NCBI GenBank assembly: GCA_900290255.1
Contig: OMOD01000007.1
Span: 46,000-109,999, forward strand
DNA from: Candidatus Sulfotelmatobacter kueseliae
Lineage (GTDB): Bacteria > Acidobacteriota > Terriglobia > Terriglobales > Acidobacteriaceae
DNA length: 64,000 bases
Direction: 5' to 3'
The position numbers and the translations under genes are program-made. Positions 1-8,662 of this stretch are shown here, piece after piece. The first letter of the stretch is position 1; every line of letters starts with the position of its first letter. The notes under the pieces are model-generated. The model was not told where the DNA came from. It ran no database searches and worked only from the letters and a program-made list of their open reading frames with translations.

Positions 1-1805
1 TTCAGTTCGTGATTTTCGACGGTTGCATGGTGCAACAAAGTATCTTCGTTGATGAAGTCGAAGTTATAGCCGTTCGCCATCAGCGAATACTCAAGTGGAT
101 AGTCCTCATCAGTCGGCATCCAGCTCGGGTAATAGAGGCGGTGCGAGTATAAGGCCACACGAGAAACGCTGTGCCCCGATTGCGAAAGCGTCTGCACCCG
201 AGCCATATAGTCATTCAATGGTTTCAGGTACGGCCAAAAAGGATTATGAAAATTCAGAAGCGAGGAAAAAGTGTAGACGAGCTCATACTGAGTCGAAAAA
301 GGAAACCAGCCGGGCTCGGGGCGGTCCATGTATTCGTAGGGAAAACCGTGATAGATGATCCGATTGATACCCGCTGTGAACAGCTCGTCGACGGTAGTTT
401 TCATCAATTCGGGCGTTGTCTCGTAGGGGTGGTCCCGCCACACGAACGTCTCGCTGGAAATGGCGTTTCTGCCGAACAGATGTCCGCCGGACGAGGCTAA
501 CTTCAAGAAATCGTAACTCCCGTCCGCGTACAGGACCTCGGTTTCCGGGAAATCCGCCTGGCCGTAAATTCGCAGAAGGTCGGCCGGGGCTCCGTGTGCC
601 TGGATGCGAGCCTTGAGATGATTGCTATGCGCCCAGTCGATCAGGGGCTGATAAAAGTTGTCAATCATCAAGTCGGAGACCGTCAGCCAATAGTCGTGCC
701 GCACGCGCTCCCCGGTTTCCGGAGCGTCGAAAACCGGAAGCGATGGATACTCCTCGCCAGGATCGCTCTCTCCCGGACGCTTGACTAAGGGGAGGTAGGG
801 AGTGAGATCGTAGCCTCGGCGTTTCTGAAACTCGGCTAAGAAATCGTCCGTCCAGTACATGCTTTCAGCACTAACTTCCAGACTGTCGCAAAAGATTGCC
901 CGCAACGACTTGCCAAAGTCTGCGCCAAAGTATTTCTTTCCCGCTTCGCCCACCGCCTCGATGTGCTTGTCAAGGGCCTGTCGTTTCAGATGGTCGAGGA
1001 CCCACTGTGTGCCAATTCCCGCGCCCCCTTCCACATTTTGCAAGGTCGGAGCTTGAATGAAGCTAAACAGCACCCACTGCCCGGCCGGCACCTCCCACTT
1101 CAGACTATTGTCCTCAGCAATCTGCGGAGTCAGTACGATCGCGGATGCGACATCGATTTTCCCCGATTCGATAACCGTATCGATGGGAGGAGAATCGGAA
1201 AACTCCTGTATTTTTCTCTTTCCATAGGAAGGCAGAGACCCAGGCGCCGCGACCACGGCCACGAGTTTTTCACCCGCCCTCAGCGGGGCCCCGGGAAACG
1301 GGCCGGCGAAAGTGGAGGGGCCGGTAAGAGCGATCTGATGGAAGCTCAACCTCTGCGAGGCAAGCTCCAACGGGATGTAGGGACCGCCGAAGGGCCATCC
1401 CGAACCAAACGTCAGATCCACGTCGAGACCAAGCCGGCCGCCTTCTTCAATCGCATACTTCACACGATTGAACCAGGCTGGCGTTAGAAAGCTGTCTACG
1501 CGACGAGCCACCTCGCCTGTCGGATTAGGATTCAGTCCATCCTTGAAGGACTGAATTTCCACTCCGCCCAGGCCGGCATCCTTGATAATTCGCAGTTCTC
1601 GCGCGATCTCTTCATCGGTGACGTCTCCTCCCGGCCACCACCATCGCACCATGGGACGAGCTGAAGCGGGAGGATTCTCAAAGCTGGTTCGCAGTTCATC
1701 CCGGGAATCCTCTCGCTTTGAAGATGAACGCTGGGCGGAGGAGAACAGCGTCAGGTATAACGTGCAAGCCAACAATGCCAAGACAGAGCAATAGTTCGAA
1801 CGCAT
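1..1805 (-). CDS. Glycoside hydrolase, GH106 alpha-L-rhamnosidase-like (3' end runs off the window)
   Basis: Not in the ORF track because it has no stop in the window. Manual reverse translation from ATG at 1805: MRSNYCSVLALLACTLYLTLFSSAQ... (signal peptide) ...ARPMVRWWWPGGDVTDEEIARELRIIKDAGLGGVEIQSF..., typical of GH106-like proteins. Confidence 0.8.
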   Translation of the reverse strand, partial: MRSNYCSVLALLACTLYLTLFSSAQRSSSKREDSRDELRTSFENPPASARPMVRWWWPGGDVTDEEIARELRIIKDAGLGGVEIQSFKDGLNPNPTGEVARRVDSFLTPAWFNRVKYAIEEGGRLGLDVDLTFGSGWPFGGPYIPLELASQRLSFHQIALTGPSTFAGPFPGAPLRAGEKLVAVVAAPGSLPSYGKRKIQEFSDSPPIDTVIESGKIDVASAIVLTPQIAEDNSLKWEVPAGQWVLFSFIQAPTLQNVEGGAGIGTQWVLDHLKRQALDKHIEAVGEAGKKYFGADFGKSLRAIFCDSLEVSAESMYWTDDFLAEFQKRRGYDLTPYLPLVKRPGESDPGEEYPSLPVFDAPETGERVRHDYWLTVSDLMIDNFYQPLIDWAHSNHLKARIQAHGAPADLLRIYGQADFPETEVLYADGSYDFLKLASSGGHLFGRNAISSETFVWRDHPYETTPELMKTTVDELFTAGINRIIYHGFPYEYMDRPEPGWFPFSTQYELVYTFSSLLNFHNPFWPYLKPLNDYMARVQTLSQSGHSVSRVALYSHRLYYPSWMPTDEDYPLEYSLMANGYNFDFINEDTLLHHATVENHEL

Positions 1806-1996
1806 AGGGCAGAGTCCTCTGATTCCTTTCTCAATCACTGGGAATAGCCTGTTTCTGATACGGATCCCGGATTCCAGACTAGTGAAGTCGTCTCAGGCGA
1901 GAGCCGGGCTCGCGTCGACCGAGGGACATTTAGAGTGGGCGGCATTCCGACCGCGGACGTTTCTCTTGTCTGCGTCAACTCCATGGCCGGCGTTGC

Positions 1997-4900
1997 TCAG
2001 AAAATAATCTTCAAGCCGAACTCTCCAATGCGTCCGTTATGCGCCCCACTGGGGTGCAGGAAATTACTGGAAACTAAGCCGAACTCGCTGTTGCCATTCA
2101 CACAATCGTCAGAACCCGAGTTCACCGTGTATCCACAAGAATTGTTATTTACGCCGGTCCACTGCGGATGGTTGAAAACGTTGAACCCCTCGGCACGGAA
2201 CTCAATTGCCTTCGACTCCCCAATTTTGAAGTGCTTGAACAATCCCATGTCGAAATTGAGACGGCCCGGCCCGATCAGAGAATTGCGGCCCGAATCGCCA
2301 AAAGTGAGACCTGTGGGTTGCGAGTAAGCTCCGGGATTGTAGAGCAACGGACCGTACACAATGCCCGGCACCTGGGCGAAGCTAGGTTTGGGGCCGTGCG
2401 GATCTCCCACCAGATCGGCGAAGGAGCCCGAACCTACGCTATTCCCGACTCCAGCATTGTCATAGGTGCCGCCATTAATAATGCTGGCCGGTTCTCCCGT
2501 CTGAGCCGTCGTGATGCCCGATACCTGCCAGCCTCCGAGCATCGATCCCGTCAAGCCTTTTGCATGCTGGAAAATCGGCAAATTGTAGATGTAGCTGACT
2601 GTGAAGATATGGCGCTGATCATAGTCGGAACTGGCGCGATAGGCATTCAGATTGTAGGAATCGACAAATGTAGCGTCATAGCGATCGGAAGAATCGTCAA
2701 TCGAGTGGCTGTAAGTGTACGCGAGCGTGAGCTGAAGTCCACCAGCATTCCGCCTGCCTGACACTTGCAGCGCATTATAGCTTGAGTTCGCTCCCCCGAT
2801 GATGCCATAGATCGAGTCGTAACCCTGATAGGGACGAAACATATCTGTATCTACGTTGCCGCAGGCGACGTTGAGATTGAGAAGAGCCTGACCGGTGACT
2901 GGAGTTCCATCTGAGAACGCATCATTGTCACATATGTCACCTGTAATGATCTGGTTCCTGGGAATGAACGGATTCTGGTTGGCGGGAACGGAATGAAGCT
3001 GATTGCGATCGAGTTGTCGTGAAAGATGAGTTCCCTTGCTGCCCACATAAGCCACGGTCAACAGAGTATTGCGAGCCAATTCACGCTGAATATCGAGATG
3101 GTATTGTTGCACGTAAGGCCATTGCGTCACGTTGGTAATTGAGGTCAACTGGCTTACGCCGCCGCCCAACGGGAACAGTTCCGGCCCGCCATTGGGCAAT
3201 GTACCGCCAAGATTGGTGTAGCCCGATATGAAAAATTGCACGGGCGCGATGATGCCCGGAGGGTTCCCCTCCAGCGACTCGGTGTTAGCGTCGTTTCCGT
3301 TGGCGTGTTCAAAGAAGATACCGTAGCCCCCGCGAATCGCCGTTTTTCCGTCCCCCTTCGGATCAAAAGCGAAACCGATGCGGGGCGCTGGATTGAATAA
3401 ATGATCGGACATGCAACTTCGATGCACTCCGTTATAACCGCAATGCACCATTCCGGTCATGTTGTAGACGCTTTGTCCTGGGCCAAAATTCAATGACCCG
3501 TCCGGATTAAACGTGGGGGCACTGGCTGCGACGTAGGCAGATGGCACGAAATTGTAAGAGTTACCATACCGCTCGTAATAACTGCCATACAGGCTCACTC
3601 TAACACCGAGGTTCAGTGTGAGCCTCTTAGTTGCTCGCCAATCATCCTGCACAAATGGTTCCAAGACCTTGTAGCGCTCGTAATATTTCAGGTTTTGGTT
3701 GGGTTGAGCGAAAGAATTGACATATCCCAACAACAAATCCGCGAAACCATCGCCCGTACTGGAAAACGGCCCTCCAGAATTGTTGGTCTGATTGTAGGCA
3801 GTAAATGGATCCGAGTAAAAGCCCAGGCTTCCATTCGGCTCCTCTCCCGCCATCTCGTTCTTTTGAATAGCCGCGAAGTAGGCTCCGAACTGGATGTTGT
3901 GCTTTCCTTTGGTCCAGGTCAACGTGTCATGGTAGGCGTAAGTAGGGTTCGAGTTATTCCAGGGCAAGTAGCCTGGATCGACGCTGAATTGGAAGTTGCC
4001 CTGGCCGCCAACACCAAACGATGGAATCGTTCCGTTAAAGCCGTTTTCGAAAATCCCGGTCATGGTCATGCTCGCTGGACGCTTCCAGCCGCTTCCCGTA
4101 TTGAAAAGATGCAAGTGATTGGCCCCATAGCTGAAGACAAACTCATTCATCAACGTGGGAGACATCGTAGCCGTCAAATTCGTCACCACGCTAACACCGG
4201 GACCCTGCAGCGTCCCGCCGATCGCCGGCACACTCGAACCCGACCAGGGCGAAATTGGAAAGTCCTGCGTCCACGAATCGTGGATAAAGCGCATGTTCGC
4301 CCGCAGTTTGGAGTTGATGTTATCGTCGACCCTAATCAGTTCCTCATGCCAATTGATGGGCGCAGCAAACGTTCCGACAAAGTTATGTCCGTCATTCGGC
4401 AGGGGAATATTTGCAACCAGCGGATTGGTGTTGACAGGATCCAGGAGATTGGAGGGAAGCGTGTTGTTGGGAAAACCAACATACAGATTATTGCCTTGAT
4501 TATCCTGACCAACTAAGGCGTATGCGGGACAGTTGTAGTTCACCACTTCATTGGGAATAGCGGGAGTAGAAACTACTCTTGCAAAAACAGTGCCAGCAGC
4601 CGGACATACATCGTTGAAATTCCCCGCACGCTCCGCGGCGGTCGGTATATATACGGTGGGGTTGTTATAGACGTACGGAACATTTTCCCGGCGAAATTCC
4701 TGGGACCAAAAGAAAAACAGTTTGTCCTTCTTGATGGGTCCGCCCAGGATGTATCCGAAATCGTTCTTGTTGTAGTAGGTCTTCGCCTGTCCCGGCAAGT
4801 CAAAGTAATTATGGGCGTTGAAGGCGGCATTACGAATGAACTCGAAGGCCTCGCCGTGGAACTTATTGGTGCCGGACTTAGTCACCGCCTCAATGGTCCC

Positions 4901-5611
4901 GGATCCGTTGCGACCGTACTGCGCGCCGTAGGTCGAAGTCAGGACTCGAACTTCAGCGAGTGCGTCGATGTTAGGGTAGACATTGATATTAGCGTTGCTG
5001 CCGCTATCAAGAATTTCGCCACCATCAATCTCCCAATTGTTGAACTCGGTGCGGCCGCCGTTGACGGCATAAGACACGCTGCCGTTCGGTCCAACGGTTC
5101 CGTCATCCTGCCCGGTTTGATCGCTCACTCCCGGGACAAGTTTGATGAGCGTGGTGAAATCCCGGCCGTTCAACTCCAGTTGGCTGATCTGTTCCCCGGT
5201 TATCGTACCGGCCATCTCAGAGGACTGGGTCTCGACCTTGCCGGCCGCGTTTCCCTCCACGACAATCTCGCTGGTCACTTTGCCAATAACCAACTTGGTG
5301 TCCACTCTGAGTTTTTCTCCGACGCGGAGAATCACTTTGCGGGCTTCATATTTCTGAAAGCCGGGGGCCGTGATGGTGACGTTGTAAGTCCCGGCCCCGA
5401 GGCCGCCGACGAAATAGTTACCGTCCCCGTTGGTAACGGTGGTCCGGCGAAAACCGGTGGAGGGATCACTAACCGAAACCTCAGCCCCGACGATCGCTGC
5501 TCCAGTATCGTCGAGAACGGTGCCAGTGAAGGACCCGGAAGACTGCGCGAAGAGGCGCACGGAAAGAAAACAAACGCACAGCAAACCCCATGACCAAGGC
5601 TTTAGATGCAT
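1997..5611 (-). CDS. TonB-dependent receptor, Oar-like, with N-terminal carboxypeptidase-regulatory-like domain
   Basis: 1204 aa; signal peptide, GSFTGTVLDDTGAAIVGAEVSVSDPSTGFRRTTVTNGDGNY, plug and beta-barrel typical of acidobacterial Oar receptors. Confidence 0.9.
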   Translation of the reverse strand: MHLKPWSWGLLCVCFLSVRLFAQSSGSFTGTVLDDTGAAIVGAEVSVSDPSTGFRRTTVTNGDGNYFVGGLGAGTYNVTITAPGFQKYEARKVILRVGEKLRVDTKLVIGKVTSEIVVEGNAAGKVETQSSEMAGTITGEQISQLELNGRDFTTLIKLVPGVSDQTGQDDGTVGPNGSVSYAVNGGRTEFNNWEIDGGEILDSGSNANINVYPNIDALAEVRVLTSTYGAQYGRNGSGTIEAVTKSGTNKFHGEAFEFIRNAAFNAHNYFDLPGQAKTYYNKNDFGYILGGPIKKDKLFFFWSQEFRRENVPYVYNNPTVYIPTAAERAGNFNDVCPAAGTVFARVVSTPAIPNEVVNYNCPAYALVGQDNQGNNLYVGFPNNTLPSNLLDPVNTNPLVANIPLPNDGHNFVGTFAAPINWHEELIRVDDNINSKLRANMRFIHDSWTQDFPISPWSGSSVPAIGGTLQGPGVSVVTNLTATMSPTLMNEFVFSYGANHLHLFNTGSGWKRPASMTMTGIFENGFNGTIPSFGVGGQGNFQFSVDPGYLPWNNSNPTYAYHDTLTWTKGKHNIQFGAYFAAIQKNEMAGEEPNGSLGFYSDPFTAYNQTNNSGGPFSSTGDGFADLLLGYVNSFAQPNQNLKYYERYKVLEPFVQDDWRATKRLTLNLGVRVSLYGSYYERYGNSYNFVPSAYVAASAPTFNPDGSLNFGPGQSVYNMTGMVHCGYNGVHRSCMSDHLFNPAPRIGFAFDPKGDGKTAIRGGYGIFFEHANGNDANTESLEGNPPGIIAPVQFFISGYTNLGGTLPNGGPELFPLGGGVSQLTSITNVTQWPYVQQYHLDIQRELARNTLLTVAYVGSKGTHLSRQLDRNQLHSVPANQNPFIPRNQIITGDICDNDAFSDGTPVTGQALLNLNVACGNVDTDMFRPYQGYDSIYGIIGGANSSYNALQVSGRRNAGGLQLTLAYTYSHSIDDSSDRYDATFVDSYNLNAYRASSDYDQRHIFTVSYIYNLPIFQHAKGLTGSMLGGWQVSGITTAQTGEPASIINGGTYDNAGVGNSVGSGSFADLVGDPHGPKPSFAQVPGIVYGPLLYNPGAYSQPTGLTFGDSGRNSLIGPGRLNFDMGLFKHFKIGESKAIEFRAEGFNVFNHPQWTGVNNNSCGYTVNSGSDDCVNGNSEFGLVSSNFLHPSGAHNGRIGEFGLKIIF

Positions 5612-5713
5612 GGCCGTATTCCTTTTTGACGCCCCCGTACTTTTCTCACTGACGGGGACATCCCTTACCGCCTATGAATTCCTCACGTTTGCGAATCTGG
5701 AAACGATCTTCAG

Positions 5714-5727
5714 TTGAAACGCTTCAA
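5714..5727. promoter_or_regulatory. Candidate LacI-family operator TTGAAACGCTTCAA (near palindrome)
   Basis: Near-dyad upstream of the TonB receptor start (5611, minus strand); resembles LacI/GalR GAAACGNTTC sites. Confidence 0.4.
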
Positions 5728-5844
5728 AACAACGTGTCATGGTGCGGCAAGTCTGTTCCGAGTGTCAAGCGATAAAGGCGTTCGACAGACATTGCTCTCC
5801 ATCTTGACCGTTTGGCGCAACAGTTCTCCCCAAGAATATCCGAA

Positions 5845-5860
5845 TTTGAAAGCTTTCAAA
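5845..5860. promoter_or_regulatory. Candidate operator TTTGAAAGCTTTCAAA (perfect 16-bp palindrome)
   Basis: Perfect dyad about 55 bp upstream of the likely ATG (5914) of the glycosidase. Confidence 0.45.
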
Positions 5861-5913
5861 CATTTCACGCCTTGGCTTATACTTCGCTTGGCAACACGAG
5901 TCCTGGTGAAATC

Positions 5914-8520
5914 ATGAATTACTGCCGCGGCCCTTTTCGGCGAAGATCGCGACCTCTGGCTGGAGTTTTCTTATCTTGCAGTGTGCTCTTCATATGCACG
6001 CTCACATTTGCCGGGGAGCCGGAGCATTCCCTGGAACTCTCTCGACCCATTCGATCATGGGAGTTTGTCTCGGCCGTTGGCACTCGCGCCGGGATCTTCG
6101 GGAATGAACAAGGAACACTCGAGGCGTGGGTGTATCCGCTGAAAATTGTGAACGCTTTCCATCTGCGATTTCATGTGGATGGCACCATCGTGCCCGCGGA
6201 AACCCTGGCGCGAACCTTGATTGTTCGTCCTGAGTCGAGCACGATCGTCTATACCGGGGACACTTTTTCCGTGCGCGAAACTTTGTTTGTCCCGGTGCAT
6301 GAGCCGGGCGCCGTAATCGCCTTCGACGTCGATACGAGTGGACCTCTGGAGATTGAGGCTATCTTTGAACGTGATTTTCAGCTCGAATGGCCGGGCACCG
6401 TGGGAGATGCAGGCGGAGACTGGGATCCGGCCCTGCGCGCTTTCCATTTCGGAGATGCGGCGGGGAAGTTTGACGCCCTGGTCGGCTCTCCATCCGCCAC
6501 CCGAACCTCTGAAGAATACTCCACCAACTACTCCCATTCTCGCCAAGACTCTTTTCGGCTAAGTGCGACCGAAAAAGGTATGGAGACGAAGCTCATCGTG
6601 ATTGCCGCGTCTTTCACAGGCCTGAATCCGATGGCAAGCCTCTACGCGCACCTGGCGAAGGACTATCCGGGATTGCTGCACGGTTCTGCTGAGTATTACC
6701 GGGATTACCTGGCCCGCACTGTAAGCCTTCAGCTCCCCGATGCGCAAATCGAACGAGCGTACGACTGGGCAAAGGTGAGCATGTTGCAGGGCGTCGTGCA
6801 GAACCCCTTTTTGGGCGAGGGCCTGGCGGCCGGATTCGACACATCAAGCGACGACCACCGCCCTGGTTTCGGGTGGTTCTTTGGCCGGGACGCGGAGTGG
6901 ACTTCTCTAGCGCTCGATGCGGTTGGCGACTTCTCCACTGCGCGCAATGCCTTGGCATTCCTCAGCAAGTATCAGCGGGCGGACGGTAAGGTCCCTCACG
7001 AAGTCTCGCAAAGCGCCAGTTTTCTGGACTGGTTCAAGAACACACCGTATGCCTACGCCTCTGCAGACGCCACGCCCCTCTTCATTATTGCTGCGAACGA
7101 TTACGTGACGCGCAGCGGCGACACTGACTTCGCCCGGGAGAAATGGGACAACCTTTGGAGAGCGTATGGATTTCTCCAATCCACCTACGATGCGCAGGGA
7201 CTAGCCCAGAACGTCGGCGTAGGCCATGGCTGGGTCGAAGGAGGACCGCTCTATCCGGTGAGGGTTGAGCTTTATCAGGCATCGCTGGGACTTGAAGCCC
7301 TGCGCGCGCTTTCGCACCTCGCTCATCTTCTGGGCAAGGAAGATCTCGGCCAGCAGCTGGCGCAGACTTTCGAACGGCAAAAGCCGCTTTTGGATAAAGT
7401 CTTCTGGTCCCAAGAAAAACAAATCTACGCTTATGCCCTTGATGCGAACAGCAAAGATGCAAATCCAAAACGGGTTGAGACGGCGAGTGTCCTGGCTGCA
7501 GTGCCGATGTGGTTCACGCAACTTGACGAAGATCGGGCTCGAAGCATGATTCGGCAACTCGCGGGCCCCGACCATCAGACCGACTGGGGCATGCGAATTA
7601 TTTCTTCGCACGACCCGAACTACGATCCCGGCGGATACCATTTCGGAACGGTGTGGCCGCTGTTTACCGGCTGGGCTTCCGTGGGGGAGTACCGCTATCA
7701 TCGCGCGCTTCCTGCTTACTCTAACTTGCGGGCCAACGCATTGCTGACCTTCGACGGATCGCTCGGCCACGTCGCCGAGGTTCTTTCCGGGAAGTACTAT
7801 CAGACGCTGGCGACGGGATCGCCCCACCAGATTTGGTCGGCAGCTATGGTGGTCAATCCTCTGCTCAGCGGCCTGTTTGGCTTGCAAACCGACGCTAGCG
7901 CTTGTCACTTGGATTTTGTTCCTCACGTCCCAGCGGACTGGAGTTCGTTTTCCGTCAATAATGTGCGCCTCAGCGGGTTGGTACTGAATCTGAATTATCA
8001 ACGGGTGCCCGACAATATCCGGTTAGAAGTGCAATCTACCGGCACGGGACGCTGTTCTCTGCAGTTCTCGCCAGCATTGAGTTTGCGCGCCAAAGTTGAG
8101 GCGGTTCGACTCGATGGGCGCGCGCTGCCGATTCACACGGAACCGAATTCATCGGATCAGCATGTTATCGTGAACATCCCGATTACCGGCGGCCGCAATG
8201 TCGTCGAGATTCGGTTTAAGCACGACTTTGCCCTGAGCGAGTCGGCGACTCTTCCAGCCCTCGGGAGTACAAGCCATGGCTTGCGTGTGCTTTCCGAATC
8301 GTGGACGCCCAACCGGGATGCTTTAAGCCTCCAACTCTCCGGTGCGGCGGGAGAAACTTACGAGCTCTCCGCCTGGAACCCGGGTCAAATTTCTTCCGTG
8401 GAAGGCGCGGAGCTTGAGAAGACAAGTGGGCAGAAGGCTCAGGTCCGTGTGCAGGTGCCGGCGACTGCACCCGGAATCGATCCGCAAGCCACCGTCATCT
8501 TTCATTTCGCTCCAAGATAA
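5914..8520 (+). CDS. Secreted (alpha/alpha)6 six-hairpin glycosidase-like protein
   Basis: ORF 5812..8520; internal ATG at 5914 gives a signal peptide (MNYCRGPFRRRSRPLAGVFLSCSVLFICTLTFAG). Motifs GFGWFFGRDAEWTSLALDAVGDF and GGYHFGTVWPLFTGWAS resemble GH37/63/amylo-1,6-glucosidase-like folds. Confidence 0.75.
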   Translation: MNYCRGPFRRRSRPLAGVFLSCSVLFICTLTFAGEPEHSLELSRPIRSWEFVSAVGTRAGIFGNEQGTLEAWVYPLKIVNAFHLRFHVDGTIVPAETLARTLIVRPESSTIVYTGDTFSVRETLFVPVHEPGAVIAFDVDTSGPLEIEAIFERDFQLEWPGTVGDAGGDWDPALRAFHFGDAAGKFDALVGSPSATRTSEEYSTNYSHSRQDSFRLSATEKGMETKLIVIAASFTGLNPMASLYAHLAKDYPGLLHGSAEYYRDYLARTVSLQLPDAQIERAYDWAKVSMLQGVVQNPFLGEGLAAGFDTSSDDHRPGFGWFFGRDAEWTSLALDAVGDFSTARNALAFLSKYQRADGKVPHEVSQSASFLDWFKNTPYAYASADATPLFIIAANDYVTRSGDTDFAREKWDNLWRAYGFLQSTYDAQGLAQNVGVGHGWVEGGPLYPVRVELYQASLGLEALRALSHLAHLLGKEDLGQQLAQTFERQKPLLDKVFWSQEKQIYAYALDANSKDANPKRVETASVLAAVPMWFTQLDEDRARSMIRQLAGPDHQTDWGMRIISSHDPNYDPGGYHFGTVWPLFTGWASVGEYRYHRALPAYSNLRANALLTFDGSLGHVAEVLSGKYYQTLATGSPHQIWSAAMVVNPLLSGLFGLQTDASACHLDFVPHVPADWSSFSVNNVRLSGLVLNLNYQRVPDNIRLEVQSTGTGRCSLQFSPALSLRAKVEAVRLDGRALPIHTEPNSSDQHVIVNIPITGGRNVVEIRFKHDFALSESATLPALGSTSHGLRVLSESWTPNRDALSLQLSGAAGETYELSAWNPGQISSVEGAELEKTSGQKAQVRVQVPATAPGIDPQATVIFHFAPR

Positions 8521-8662
8521 GCGACCGCTCCCGCCGCCGAACTTAGGCACGCGAGACAGCAGCCTCCAGATGGAGTGATATTTGGGAGTTTCCTGGTGAT
8601 ACTCCGGATGGAAAGTTGCTCAAAATCAAGCTCCGGCAGTTAATTCTAGAGAGAACCGCAGG

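Noticed and set aside
95-1794. Plus-strand ORFs at the left edge
   Set aside because: Antisense to the edge-truncated GH106-like gene, which the ORF track omitted.
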